Source of the DNA: Rhodamnia argentea
Lineage: Eukaryota > Streptophyta > Magnoliopsida > Myrtales > Myrtaceae
Direction of reading: 5' to 3'
NCBI RefSeq assembly: GCF_020921035.1
Contig: NC_063156.1
Location: 10,614,501-10,678,500 of the forward strand
Length of the DNA stretch: 64,000 bases
Every line of letters starts with the position of its first letter. The first letter of the stretch is position 1. This document shows positions 25,230 through 35,278 of the stretch, piece after piece. The translations under genes and the position numbers were made by a program. Below the pieces are notes generated by a model that worked only from the letters and a program-made list of their open reading frames with translations, had not been told where the DNA came from and ran no database searches.

Positions 25230-25799
25230 CATTCAAATATCGAAGTGGCTGATAGGAGAATGATCCCCGCTCGAGGATTCACGGACTGAACTAGTGATTG
25301 GTCACTCCTCATCTATCGGATATTTTTTCAGTTCAGACGAATTTCAGAGTGGATAGCTTGTCGATCTTTCTACCGGGGATCCTTTGGAGGACTTACTTTT
25401 GAGGAGTTGCCTAGTGGACCAGATAACTTGGAGGAGCTTTGGTTGTAATTTTTTTTTTTTTTTTTACCACCGAACTTGGATATGAAATTGGAACATCTGC
25501 AAAAATTTGGAGGAGAATATTCAAAGGAAAGAATTGTGTAATTCATGTACATCTCAATGAAGAGTACATGAACCTATTTATGCATAATTAAATGGAGACA
25601 TGGAGGATCTCCTAGTCCTAGTACATTCACAATCGCGAGAGATATGGAGAATTTGCGAGAATATCCTAGTTATTGCTAACAAAATTAAATGTCATTTTAC
25701 TCAGGGTACATCTTGCTGTAAATGCAGTATCATATACTTTACATATTCATGAATTTCACCAAAGAAACTAAGAAGACACCCAGGATCCTTAGCTCTGCT
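25230..25799. other. Intergenic stretch downstream of the 212-residue copy
   Basis: AT-rich spacer with one long T run near 25449. No coding signal is seen. Confidence 0.45.
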
Positions 25800-26648
25800 T
25801 CATCCGCCATTCCGTCCGTAAACCCTTTGCTGATCTTTCCGCCGGAATCCAGAGGGCTTGTGTCTTGCGACATAGGGTCTAGCAGGTTCGGGTTCCCTAT
25901 TCAGGTCACCCCAATCCCATGTATCCCAATTGTCACAGACTATTCCTGGGCTACAACCATCTTTGCTATTGGGATCCTCACGATTACTTGCCCACTGATT
26001 CACTAGGACATCCCCAAAGATAATCGTCCCGCTATTATCGCCGCCATCAAGGGCTTCAGGCCCCCGATCCAAGTCGCAAAGCAGATCAGGGTCTACTTCG
26101 GATGCCCAATCTACTTCATCTATGTGCAGATTTGGATCAGGCAGAGAAATGCTGCATGGAGTTCCGTTGATCCCTGCCCAGAACCGTGCCTTCGCATCGC
26201 GAAACGCTTCCTCGGCTGCCAAGTCGTCCCACTTAAGCACTTTGTCGTGTAAGTGGATGTACCGCTTTGCTTCCACAAGCTTTCTCCAGGGAACTGACCC
26301 TACCAATCTGCAGAACTCCTTCTCCCAGGATGGCACGGCTGGCCGCCAATTGCCTGCCAAAGTAATCGAAACCTTCATCAGCTCATCAACTCAAGACACA
26401 AAGTTCAAATCATGTCATGTCCAGGAACGGCACAGTCATGCTACATTCAACTTAAAACGACAATATCACATCACATTGACCATCCATTAAAGGACATTAT
26501 TACATAATTCAACAAAAACACAGACAATCAAATGAAAACATAGTGCAGTGACAAGACTCTTACCGGTAGGAGGCTTTCTTCTGAACGATCTGTTCCCCTG
26601 AGTGCCTTGGTGACGATTGTAACCCTTTTGACCCCTCCAACTGTCCAT
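25800..26648 (-). CDS. Uncharacterised WDTWDW-family protein, short copy
   Basis: Two minus-strand exons, 26648-26564 and 26353-25800, give 212 residues. The intron is GT-AG and splits a glycine codon. Exon 1 encodes a basic, Arg/Gly-rich start (MDSWRGQKGYNRHQGTQGNR). Exon 2 holds conserved blocks: NWRPAVPSWEKEFCRLVGSV, HDKVLKWDD, AKARFWAGINGTPCSI, DPNLHIDEVDW, GTIIFGDVLVNQ, and near the end DNWDTWDWGDLNREPEP. It ends in a basic tail. There is no signal peptide, membrane segment or known catalytic motif. The same gene structure, with an exon 1 of exactly 85 coding bases, is found in the copy at 38.5-40.4 kb, so the two are paralogues. I do not recognise a function; the basic, Arg/Gly-rich start could bind nucleic acid, but this is only a guess. 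Confidence 0.8.
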
Positions 26649-26789
26649 AATAAACCCAACGACACTCCTTTAAACTTTAAGGAAATTTTTCAGAAGATCT
26701 TGCAGTTGCAGAGCGAGAACAGGAGGTCACTCGTCGGAGCAACTTTCAAGTGGCAATCTCAGGTTTTTTTGCGGGACTGTGGTCCCAAC

Positions 26790-26808
26790 AAGGGAGAGGG
26801 AGAGAGTC
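26790..26808 (-). promoter_or_regulatory. CT-rich tract upstream of the short WDTWDW copy
   Basis: GGGAGAGGGAGAGAG on the plus strand is CT-rich on the coding strand, about 140-160 bases before the start codon. A little further upstream (about 26860) the sequence CTCGAGGTGAAATCGGAAG recurs almost unchanged upstream of the long copy (40749), so the promoters are also duplicated. Confidence 0.4.
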
Positions 26809-27381
26809 CAGGAGGCTTTAGGCCTGTATTCAACGTCTGAAGGGTGGTTGAAAACTACTAAATCTCGAGGTGAAATCGGAAGAAGCACACGTATTCTTGG
26901 GGGCCAGCTTGGTGTTCATATAGCTCCGCAAGTTCTGATTCAGATTACAGTTTCCCTTTTTTGTTGGTCCTTACCCAACGCCGGCGAATCGAATTCATGC
27001 ACAAGGCATCATTGTTTTTCTGACATGATTCTACATCTTCTTTTCTTGCTGAATGTTTATTAACTTTTTTGTCAACTACCAGAAAAGGACAGTCACCATC
27101 GAGTCACTCAACCAAGAAATAAATGAAAACGAACTTTTCCAGTCATTTAATTTACCGATATCTTTTTCCATTCGAGCATTCGTATTCAAGTCAATTCCAC
27201 ATATCTATTCCCATGAAGTTGCGACTCTTCATTGAGTGTTTCCAAGAAAAGTGAACAAATTTCAGAAACCAAATCCAAGACTTATGACTGTTGGTATAAA
27301 AGAAGAAGAAGAAGAAGAAGAGGAAGTAGAGAGGTACATATTCAATTCAGGATTACATAATTCTTACCCTTCTTTGGAAGG

Positions 27382-27489
27382 TCAATCCACATGGAAAGGA
27401 CGAGACCTGTGCAAAATGTTCTCCAAGTATTGACCCTCGTAATAGGGAAGCCATGTAATTGGCACTCCTTGTGTTGCACCTTCCTGCAT
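27382..27489 (-). CDS. Possible orphan small ORF or upstream exon (35 codons)
   Basis: A minus-strand frame starts at 27489 and ends at a TGA at 27384-27382. It starts MQEGATQGVPITW and ends RSRPFHVD. The sequence continues 14 bases to a good splice donor (GG then GTAAGAAT, exon edge at 27368). The related block at 21.9-22.1 kb keeps the TGA, the CAAAGAA phrase and the donor but not the open frame. It may be a 5' untranslated exon with a small ORF, a relic of another family member, or chance. No function is recognised. Confidence 0.25.
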   Translation of the reverse strand: MQEGATQGVPITWLPYYEGQYLENILHRSRPFHVD

Positions 27490-29922
27490 ATCTGCAGTTA
27501 GACTTGTGGGGAATGGCTCATTTTTTAATCACACATAAAAGGCAAAGTAAATCAGCCAATTTCATCCAATCCCAGTTGGTAACTGCAAATTCGGGTTCGG
27601 TCGTCTTTCTAACTTAGAAAAAAGAAAAATAAAAAAACGAGAAACCAAAAATTTCATACATGTAACTAAGTCCAACATTAAAATCTTTAGTTAATCGATA
27701 GATGAAAGAGACTTTTTGGACCAAGCCTCCAATATATGTACACCACAGCGCAAACTGTTGGGGTGTAACTTAAAGGATGAGCGGCTTTTCGCTGACTATG
27801 GTAATGGTTGAAACGTTGGCCTCGTTCACATTGTGCCTTTTCTAGGTACTAAATTACTAATAGCCAAACGAAGAATCATGCACAAATGCGAATGCGAACC
27901 GTGTATCCTCTTACCCTTCGTCCATGGCAGATGCAGAATCTAGGTATAACAGCTCAAGATAACAAATTAAATGCTGCCTAAAGTATCCTTGATTGAAAAT
28001 ATAATAGACAGAGTCTCAGATAGAAATTTAGGCGAAATTTGACAGAGATAAATGAAGAGTTGGAGGGGGAGACGCCGGGGAGGCGGCACACCACATTTAA
28101 CCTCTCAAGTTTGCCGATGCTCACAGTACGACTTGCTTATATCGATTTTTCGGCCTATCGAATTTAGATAAACAAACGTTTTTGGAAATATTATCTCTTC
28201 CGGAATTTATAAACGCAAATGGAAAATAGTATCCAATTCTAAAGGGGGATTATTTGGGGATATTGGCAAAATAACAATTAGGATACCGTATTCGACCAAG
28301 CGTACTACACCATATTTACCTATATTTCCTAAATGTAATTGTAGGTACATTAAAACCAGTCTATTAAATTACCATATTACGTTATGTGACAAACTGTAAT
28401 TGGGTCGTCCCTAATCAAGCAAATCATATTCAATACTCAAAATTTATCACAGTATACCAACTCTGTAAATCGGTCTCAGTATACCAATCAACGTTCTTTC
28501 CTAAATTTAATTAACAAAAAAAAATTGAAAGATAAAGCTGTTTAATTCGTGGTAAAGATAGTAAGACGTATAAAGGAAGCCCAATGGCCCGAATATGTGC
28601 ATATGTTATCACAGAGATTTCTCCAAGTTTTGCCGCTAAACTTGCCACCAAGGATCGGAGAATGCCAGAATGGCTCTCTTCTCATTACAAGAAAAGGTTT
28701 TGGTGCTTTCTCCATAAAAGTAGCCGCCAACTAGACATGTGTTGCATTCCGTCTATTCCATCAATGTTCTTTTTGTTTATTTTATGAATTTATTACTAAG
28801 GGTGATAGGTTCCATAGTGGGTCGGTTCCCACCCTGGAATTAGAACTAGACTAGAAGGGTCGGTTCCCGGTTTGTGGAACTGGGAACCGGACCACCTAGT
28901 GCAATCCAATCGAGTTAGTGAACTAAGGCGCCTCATGTTTCTAATTTTCCACAGAAGTGTTCTCAACCATCATAAGCATTTTCCTCATTAAAGTCTTCTA
29001 AAATCCCAACGTTCAGATAACGACACCACATATTCAAAATTTGCATTCACGAAGAGAACTGAATACGTAGAGTGATGAAACAACTGAAGAGTCAGAGAAA
29101 CAACCCTAGGAGGAAGGGGTGAGAGGCGCTTGATAGTTCCATACCAAAGGAGCGCCGCATGCTGTCTACTGTATCAAAATAAGAACATTATCATCAGTGA
29201 CTCCTGTCTTGCCTAGAACAAAAACTATCATGGAAAACAGTATGTATTGCCAGAAGTCTTGAAAAGAGCACCAGAGCATAAGGGCCTCATTTTTTTTTAG
29301 AAATAAAGCAACGCATAATTGCGCAGCCTATACACCTGAATGTGAAGGGAGCAATTGGGCGACTCAAGCATCAACGGAGATTTTACCCGTTCCGTGACAC
29401 CCGTAGAAAATGAAAATATTCAGAATTGGAGTAAGGTGTATCAGACAAAGCAAGCTGAGACCTGAAAACAGAGATTCACACAAAACAAGGGTATGCGGAT
29501 CCCCCTTTCAACGGCGAACGTTGGATGTCAGGCACGTTATGCAGCTAAAGATGAAAAGAACCCTTGAACATCACACAAAGCAACAAATGAAAAGCGAAGA
29601 TCATTTAGCATCAGAAACCGAACTGTCTTCATTTCCACTCATGCCCACATTTTCCAGGAATCGTCAAAATGCTGGCAAAACTCTCTGTAAAGAAGGAACA
29701 ACAAAAAAGACCTCACCAGGCGAAGAAGAAGAAGCAGAAGGGTTGGCGATGAGATGATCGTCTCTTCTCATCCTCTTACACATTTTTGTCGATCAAGAAA
29801 GTGTAAACGCCTAAAAGACGACGCCCCAAATTCCGGAACAGCGAGAAAAAAGCAATAAAAAGGCTCGGAGCCATTCAAGCTGCGAAATCCATGAAGAGTT
29901 CTTGAATTTGAGGTGAGCTAAG

Positions 29923-29925
<3 letters not shown>
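27490..29925. other. Intergenic stretch, no gene supported
   Basis: AT-rich spacer. A plus-strand frame at 28549-28734 and a 115-codon frame at 29410-29757 have no recognisable domain. On the minus strand, near 29780-29722, a short frame starting MCKRMRRDDHLIAN runs into a possible GTGAGG donor, but no following exon could be joined. A GGTTCCC/GGGAACC palindromic patch lies at about 28820-28890. Confidence 0.4.
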
Positions 29926-29929
<4 letters not shown>

Positions 29930-29954
<25 letters not shown>

Positions 29955-29955
29955 A
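29930..29955 (+). repeat. (CT)n microsatellite just outside the Harbinger element
   Basis: A C run followed by about 24 bases of CT, ending about 45 bases before the left end of the transposon region. It resembles the CT leaders of the genes in this window, but no gene can be attached to it. Confidence 0.7.
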
Positions 29956-30771
29956 GAGCGTCCAATGCTTCCCGGGTGTTAAAAGCTTCCCTTTGGCTGC
30001 GTTTGGTCGTCGGGATTTCTGATCAGGATAGGATAAGAAATCCACGGATTTGGCCATATCCTATCCATTGTTTGGTGAACTGCGGATTTAAAGTCGGATA
30101 TTCTCATATCCTATCCTATCCCGCATTTGGTAGAAACTGTATATCAATATAAAGGACATATATACCCCTACGTGATGCTCATGAAATATTCCGATCTTAT
30201 TACTATAAAAATAACGTTCTCATACACACACACAAAAAAAAACTTGAAAATATACACATTTTATTAGATTTTCAAACCTCTTTGCAAAAAAAAAAAATGA
30301 ATATAAAAACATATGAGACAAGAAAGTTGTCATCATCGTTTTCATGTTTGCCCCCATGAACTTGAAGCCTTTTCCATACACAATCAAGCAGATGTTGCAA
30401 TCTATGGAAAATAGAGCACCCACCCGGAGGAAACCTTTTCATGTGTAACAGCATAAGATCCTTTAGAATAATGAACAAGTTTTTTTTGGTGTTATCTTAG
30501 TGAGCTGACCCAATTCAATCTATACTGACTTTCACTGCTAAATATATTGCCTAGGAAGGAAGTGGCGAATGAGCATAAAGAAAAAGAATTGAGCAATATA
30601 TATATAAAAGCAAGGGTACGATGAGACTACAACAACAACTATGAATAAAGCTCCAAACTTCACAAGAAACAACATATTCCAAAAAACTAAAGCATTCCAA
30701 TAAATAGTAAAATCAACATTGTTCGATGTTGTTCATTGTCTAAAAATAGCAAAAAGAGACTACACACGACA

Positions 30772-31759
30772 TTACTCTTCTATCATCTCTTGGAGAAGCA
30801 TGTCCACAAATGCCTTCCTATCTTCTCCTTGAAATCCAAAAAAAAGATGAATATTCTCAGGATCCTTCACAATTTTTCTGCACAATTTTATTCTATCTAT
30901 AGTATCTAGAGACATCTTAAGAAGCTCTTCATTGATTTTCCTCTTGTCGTCATCCAAATCTTTAGCATGTCCGATGCGGCTAGCAATCATCTCCATCCTC
31001 TCGTTAGCTTTTTCCATAAAAGAGCCAAAAGTGCTTGCAATTTCAACTAACCCAGCAGCCCACTTGTCACTTGCTTTAGCCCTTTTTCTTCTTGAAGAAT
31101 CAGCAACATTTTGCGTTTGAGAAGATGATAGTGACGGTAAGTTTTGACTTGCACCAGTAGTAGCCACGTCATAATGATTCTCACCTTCTTCATTATCTAC
31201 AACCGAATGAGCTTCTGAAGGGTCTTCACTAAGATTTCCCTTGGCACGATCTTTTCCAAATACAGTTGCTAGTCGATCATATTGAGGGAAGGACTTTCCT
31301 CTCAAAGAAGCAACTCCAGGATAGGCCTACAAAGAAAATATATTTTTTTTTTTTTAAAGAAACAAGGTGTAAAGAAGAAAAATGAGAAGAAGTAACACTA
31401 ACCTTGCAATATTTTTGCCAACTATCTTCCGAATGAATATCAACAGAATGTTTTTCGTGATCCCATCCAAAACCACTTTGATCCTTCAAGTCATAAATCT
31501 GATTATACAACTTTTTCAAGTTTCTCATTTTGGACTCAATATGAGGATTACCCTTAATGCTAGAACTAGGAAGCTTTTCTTCAAACCACTTCTCTAACAT
31601 AATCATGTAACCACTCTTGAAGCCATTATCGGCTTTCATTCCTGGCGCAACTAGTTCTTCAAGACCATCTAGAAGTGCATTTTCTTCATCTATTGTCCAT
31701 ACACGTCGGTCTCTCTTTGTTCCCCTTCCTTGAGTTTGACTAAAATCGCTATCTTCCAT
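30772..31759 (-). CDS. Harbinger Myb/SANT-like accessory protein
   Basis: Two exons, 31759-31403 and 31326-30772, join in phase to 303 residues. The first carries a Myb/SANT-like DNA-binding domain at about residues 15-118: RRVWTIDEENALLDGLEELV, ESKMRNLKKLYNQIYDL and SGFGWDHEKHSV, ending SWQKYCK. The second begins AYPGVASLRGKSFPQYDRLA and has a basic stretch, SSRRKRAKASDKW, then a helical C-terminus. In PIF/Harbinger elements this partner binds the transposon ends and brings the transposase into the nucleus. The start chosen is MEDSDF; an upstream in-frame methionine at 31810 is possible. The donor and acceptor (AAG-GTTAGT, GTAG-GCC) are good. Confidence 0.85.
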
Positions 31760-32018
31760 TTCTAAACATCTCATTGCAATTTTAAAAAATTTAGTGATAG
31801 AGGATATCACAATAGAGAAAATTTAATGATAAAGACAACATAGCAATAAAAATTTAAAATGATATAGCCATAATTCAAACATTACATAAGGAATATTTTT
31901 CTCCATAATGACAAATCAGCACCATATTATACGTGTCTAATAGCAATGGAAACAAAAACATCTTACAAGACAAGCCTTACAATAATTAGAAACAAATGAG
32001 ACAAGGAATAATGCCAAA

Positions 32019-33392
32019 TCAGGCGACTCCTCCATGTCCTCGACTTGCATTCCACTCATTAAACATTTGCATTGCCAAATTTTGCCTCCATGTTGTCCAA
32101 TGATCTGATGGCTCAAGAACATTAATTGTTTCCACATCTTCAATGGTGTTAGCAACTTCATCTAATTGTGCCTCAATTGGATCAATAGCCATTTCTCTTC
32201 TTATCAAGTTGTGTATAAGGCAACAAGCTATAATAATTCGACCTTGCGTTCTAATTGGATAAAAAGATGGACTCCTAAGAATAGCCCACCGTAACTTTAG
32301 TAGACCGAAGCATCTTTCTATGACATTTCTAGCTTGAGAATGCTTCATGTTGAAGTATTCCTCAGGGGAATTTGGCATACAACCTTCTCTCCACTCGGAT
32401 AGGTGGTATCGAGTACTTCTATAAGGAGCAAGAAAGCCCTCCCCATTTGTGTATCCAGCATCTACAAGATAATAATTACCTAATAACAAATGATAACATT
32501 ATTAATTGTCTTAGAATCGTCAAAACCTACACGTTAAATAATGTAACATATTGATACATGCTTATCTTACTAACGGGAATCTTCGGACCATTGGGTTTAA
32601 CTAAAGCATCTCGAAGCACTCTAGAATCTGCTGCCGAACCTTCCCATCCAGGTAAAACGTATATGAATCTCATGTCGCGTGAGCAAACTCCTAACACATT
32701 AGTTGCTATCTCACCCTTTCTATTTCGGTACCTTGCTTTATCAACATCCGGAACACGTACCCTAATGTATGTGCCATCTAATGCTCCTAAGCAACCCTAG
32801 AAACATGAAATTAATAGAATAACCTTATGTTTAAAGAATTAAATTAATCCATATAATAGCAAAGAAAACATACCTTAAACCATTTCCATCTCTCGTCGGT
32901 ACATTCCTCTGGAACTGGTTCGGGTGACACAAAAAGCACACTATGCATTCTTATCACAGCACTTAAAACTAAGTTAAAATACCTACTTATTGTCTCTCCG
33001 GACCTCATAAATCTGAACTTGATAACACGATTTTTCACATGATGGGCAAGTATATGTAGGAACATTGCTACTTGTTCTTCTATAGTCACGATTCCATCTT
33101 CTTTTAACCCACCAATTGTACGTGCCAACTCGCATAGTAGAGAAAATGTACGTCTATCCATCCTAAGTTGTTCGACACAATTCAAGTCACTACTATTAAT
33201 GAGGCGATCAAGATGATCTAAACGAGCTTGCCTCTTAAAAAATGTGCGATCCTTCAATAAATATTTTCGGTAGTGCCTTTCCGCAACCGTGGATGCCACA
33301 ATCATATACATCATACACAAAAGCAACATCTGCAAGTTCATCTCCTCTAATAACAAAATGTTAAAAATTTCCTCTCTCTCATCGTGATCCAT
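32019..33392 (-). CDS. PIF/Harbinger DDE transposase
   Basis: Three exons, 33392-32874, 32796-32571 and 32479-32019, give 401 residues without a stop. The N-terminal part has the usual helix-turn-helix-like region ([20 protein letters not shown], then [20 protein letters not shown]). The DDE nuclease triad is complete: D180 in [21 protein letters not shown]230 in [17 protein letters not shown] and E303 in [20 protein letters not shown]. The typical [22 protein letters not shown] motif lies between them. It cuts and joins DNA at transposon ends, normally with TTA/TAA target duplication. It follows the Myb-like partner gene in the same orientation, 208 bases upstream of it. The catalytic residues suggest activity; expression is unknown. 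Confidence 0.9.
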
Positions 33393-34130
33393 TTCTAATA
33401 AAGGAAAAAAAAAACATTAGGCAAATACTAACTAGTAGGTTAGACAATAGCAAAATCATCCAAAACAATATCTTCTCCAAATCAATTGATTTTCAGAGAA
33501 TCTTACCAAATTAATCTATGATTATTCAGCCTCTTCCCAAAATCCCTTCGCTTCAAGCAATATACCCTCGAGCTTCCCTACAAAACAGCACATAGTTCAA
33601 TGGAACTCTATCTATCAATGACTCAAGTCCTTAACACCAAAGTTTGACTTCACAAATTTTGGTAAAAATTTCGTTTAAACGCAGAAAATTATAAACACCA
33701 TCTGATTGCTTAGGTCAAAAAGCTACGTTGATATTCAACTCATGACTGAAAGATGATCTCATTAAGTCATCAGAAAATCAGTAGAGAACTTGTGCACTAA
33801 CAATTGCTTCTTAACCTCCAAAAGCCCTAAATTGGCTATGACACCATTTGATTGCTTAAACCAAAAAATGAAAATTATAAACCCAAAAGCTTGCTTCTGC
33901 AATTTTTTTCAAACGCAGCCTTTGGTAAAAATTTTGAAAAAAAAATTTGTATGTTCGTTTCCTCGATAAAAGGTTACGTATGTTCGTTTGCTATGTAAGA
34001 TGTCATCAAGTGGTTGATTGGTCTGTGTTTCACAGATTGCTTATTCCTACGTGACTATGATTCAAAGTCAAACTGCAAATAAAAGTATGCTTAAATTGCA
34101 GAAGCAATTTAAACCCAAAACTTTTGAAAA

Positions 34131-34316
34131 AAATTGTAGAAGCAAGCTATAGACGATCATGGATGAATACATACTTTCATAAATTGTAGAAGCAAGTTGT
34201 AAACGTGAAAAAAAAAATTCCAGAAGCAAGCTGTAGATGATCATGGATGAATACATACCTTCACAAATTGCAGAAGCAAGTTGTAAACATGAAAAAAAAA
34301 TTGTAGAGGCAAGCTG
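34131..34316. repeat. Tandem repeat of about 84 bases in the Harbinger 5' region
   Basis: Slightly more than two copies of a unit containing AGAAGCAAGCTGTAGATG, ATCATGGATGAATACATAC and AGAAGCAAGTTGTAAAC. The core repeats with a period of 82-84 bases. It lies between the transposase start and the outer GGATAGGATA-rich end, where binding sites for the Myb-like partner or a promoter would be expected. Confidence 0.75.
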
Positions 34317-34559
34317 TAGCGTCGGTGAAAGAGTGCGTGAATGAAGGGGTAGGGTTTCTAAAAATTAGCTTTTATATGACGGATAAGAGAAATCCTATCC
34401 GACCTTATCATACCCCCTCCCCTCGGATTTTTTTATCCGGGTTATATCCCCTCTATATCCGACATTATACTATCTGGGACACTTACCAAACACGGGATAG
34501 GATAAAACATATCCTATCCCGAGGTTTATACGGACGATTTTTTGTCTCTCTCTCGTGAT

Positions 34560-35278
34560 GTATGACGGTAAATGGTCAGGAGGGTCGGTAGGCCGGAGAC
34601 AGGAGGAAGAGCAGTTTGCAATGAAGACAGGCTTTTAAATGTTGCTTGGACTTAATCTAATGCCTCATGCGAAGCGATCGTGGGCAAGTGCATGTTTAGA
34701 GCAATACTCTTGTTCCTCTCAATTAAGCAAAAGTTAAAATACACCTTTCATAATTCTTTCATAAAATACAAAAAAAGAAGTGCATTTAAAAAAAAAAAAC
34801 ATTTTTTGCATATACTTAATATCAAAGTTAAAAAAAACATGTATTTCAATATTCGCCACACGTGACGCTTCAATTTCTCTTAAAACACTTCGCCTTGTCA
34901 TTTTGATTACCACATGGCAACACATATGACTTCATTCCGCCATATAGCTCACATTCTAACAACTAACTCTTAGTTTGTATAATAATTGTCACTTCTAAAC
35001 TTCTGACCATTTTGGATTTAAATTTCATGAAATAGATTAAGGAAGTATATATCTATCTCTTATTAAGTATAAATTTGAAAACAATGAACAAATTTAAGCA
35101 AGTGAATTCATTTATTCTTTTGACTCATATGGCTTAGTTCGAATATAGTTCCTTGATTATATTTCGAATGTCATAATTCTAATTAGACAATGTAAATTTT
35201 AGGTTAGAAAAATGTCTTGATCAAGAAAAAGATTGAAAGAAAAAATCCAAGTTAAAGAAAACCGCTTAATGAGAGACT
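34560..35278. other. AT-rich spacer between Harbinger and LINE
   Basis: No open frame of note and no recognised repeat. It contains the pre-insertion site of the LINE at its right edge. Confidence 0.5.

Larger units (their letters stand above)
29995..34545 (-). mobile_element. PIF/Harbinger DNA transposon with two intact genes
   Basis: The region holds the two genes expected of an autonomous plant PIF/Harbinger element: a Myb/SANT-like protein (30772-31759) and a DDE transposase (32019-33392), both on the minus strand. The outer parts are rich in GGATAGGATA and its complement TATCCTATCC, with TTTGGT phrases in inverted orientation at both sides (left GCGTTTGGTCGTCGGGAT, right CCCGTGTTTGGTA on the complement). 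I could not fix the terminal inverted repeats or the 3-base target duplication to the base, so the limits are approximate. The two proteins have no stop or frameshift, so the copy is young or still under selection. Confidence 0.8.

Noticed and set aside
29410-29757. Plus-strand 115-codon frame
   Set aside because: No recognisable domain, lysine/glutamate-rich low complexity, no promoter or splice context.
34068-34256. Repeated peptide frame (YSSMIIYSLLL) on the minus strand
   Set aside because: It is the translation of the 84-base tandem repeat inside the transposon, not a gene.
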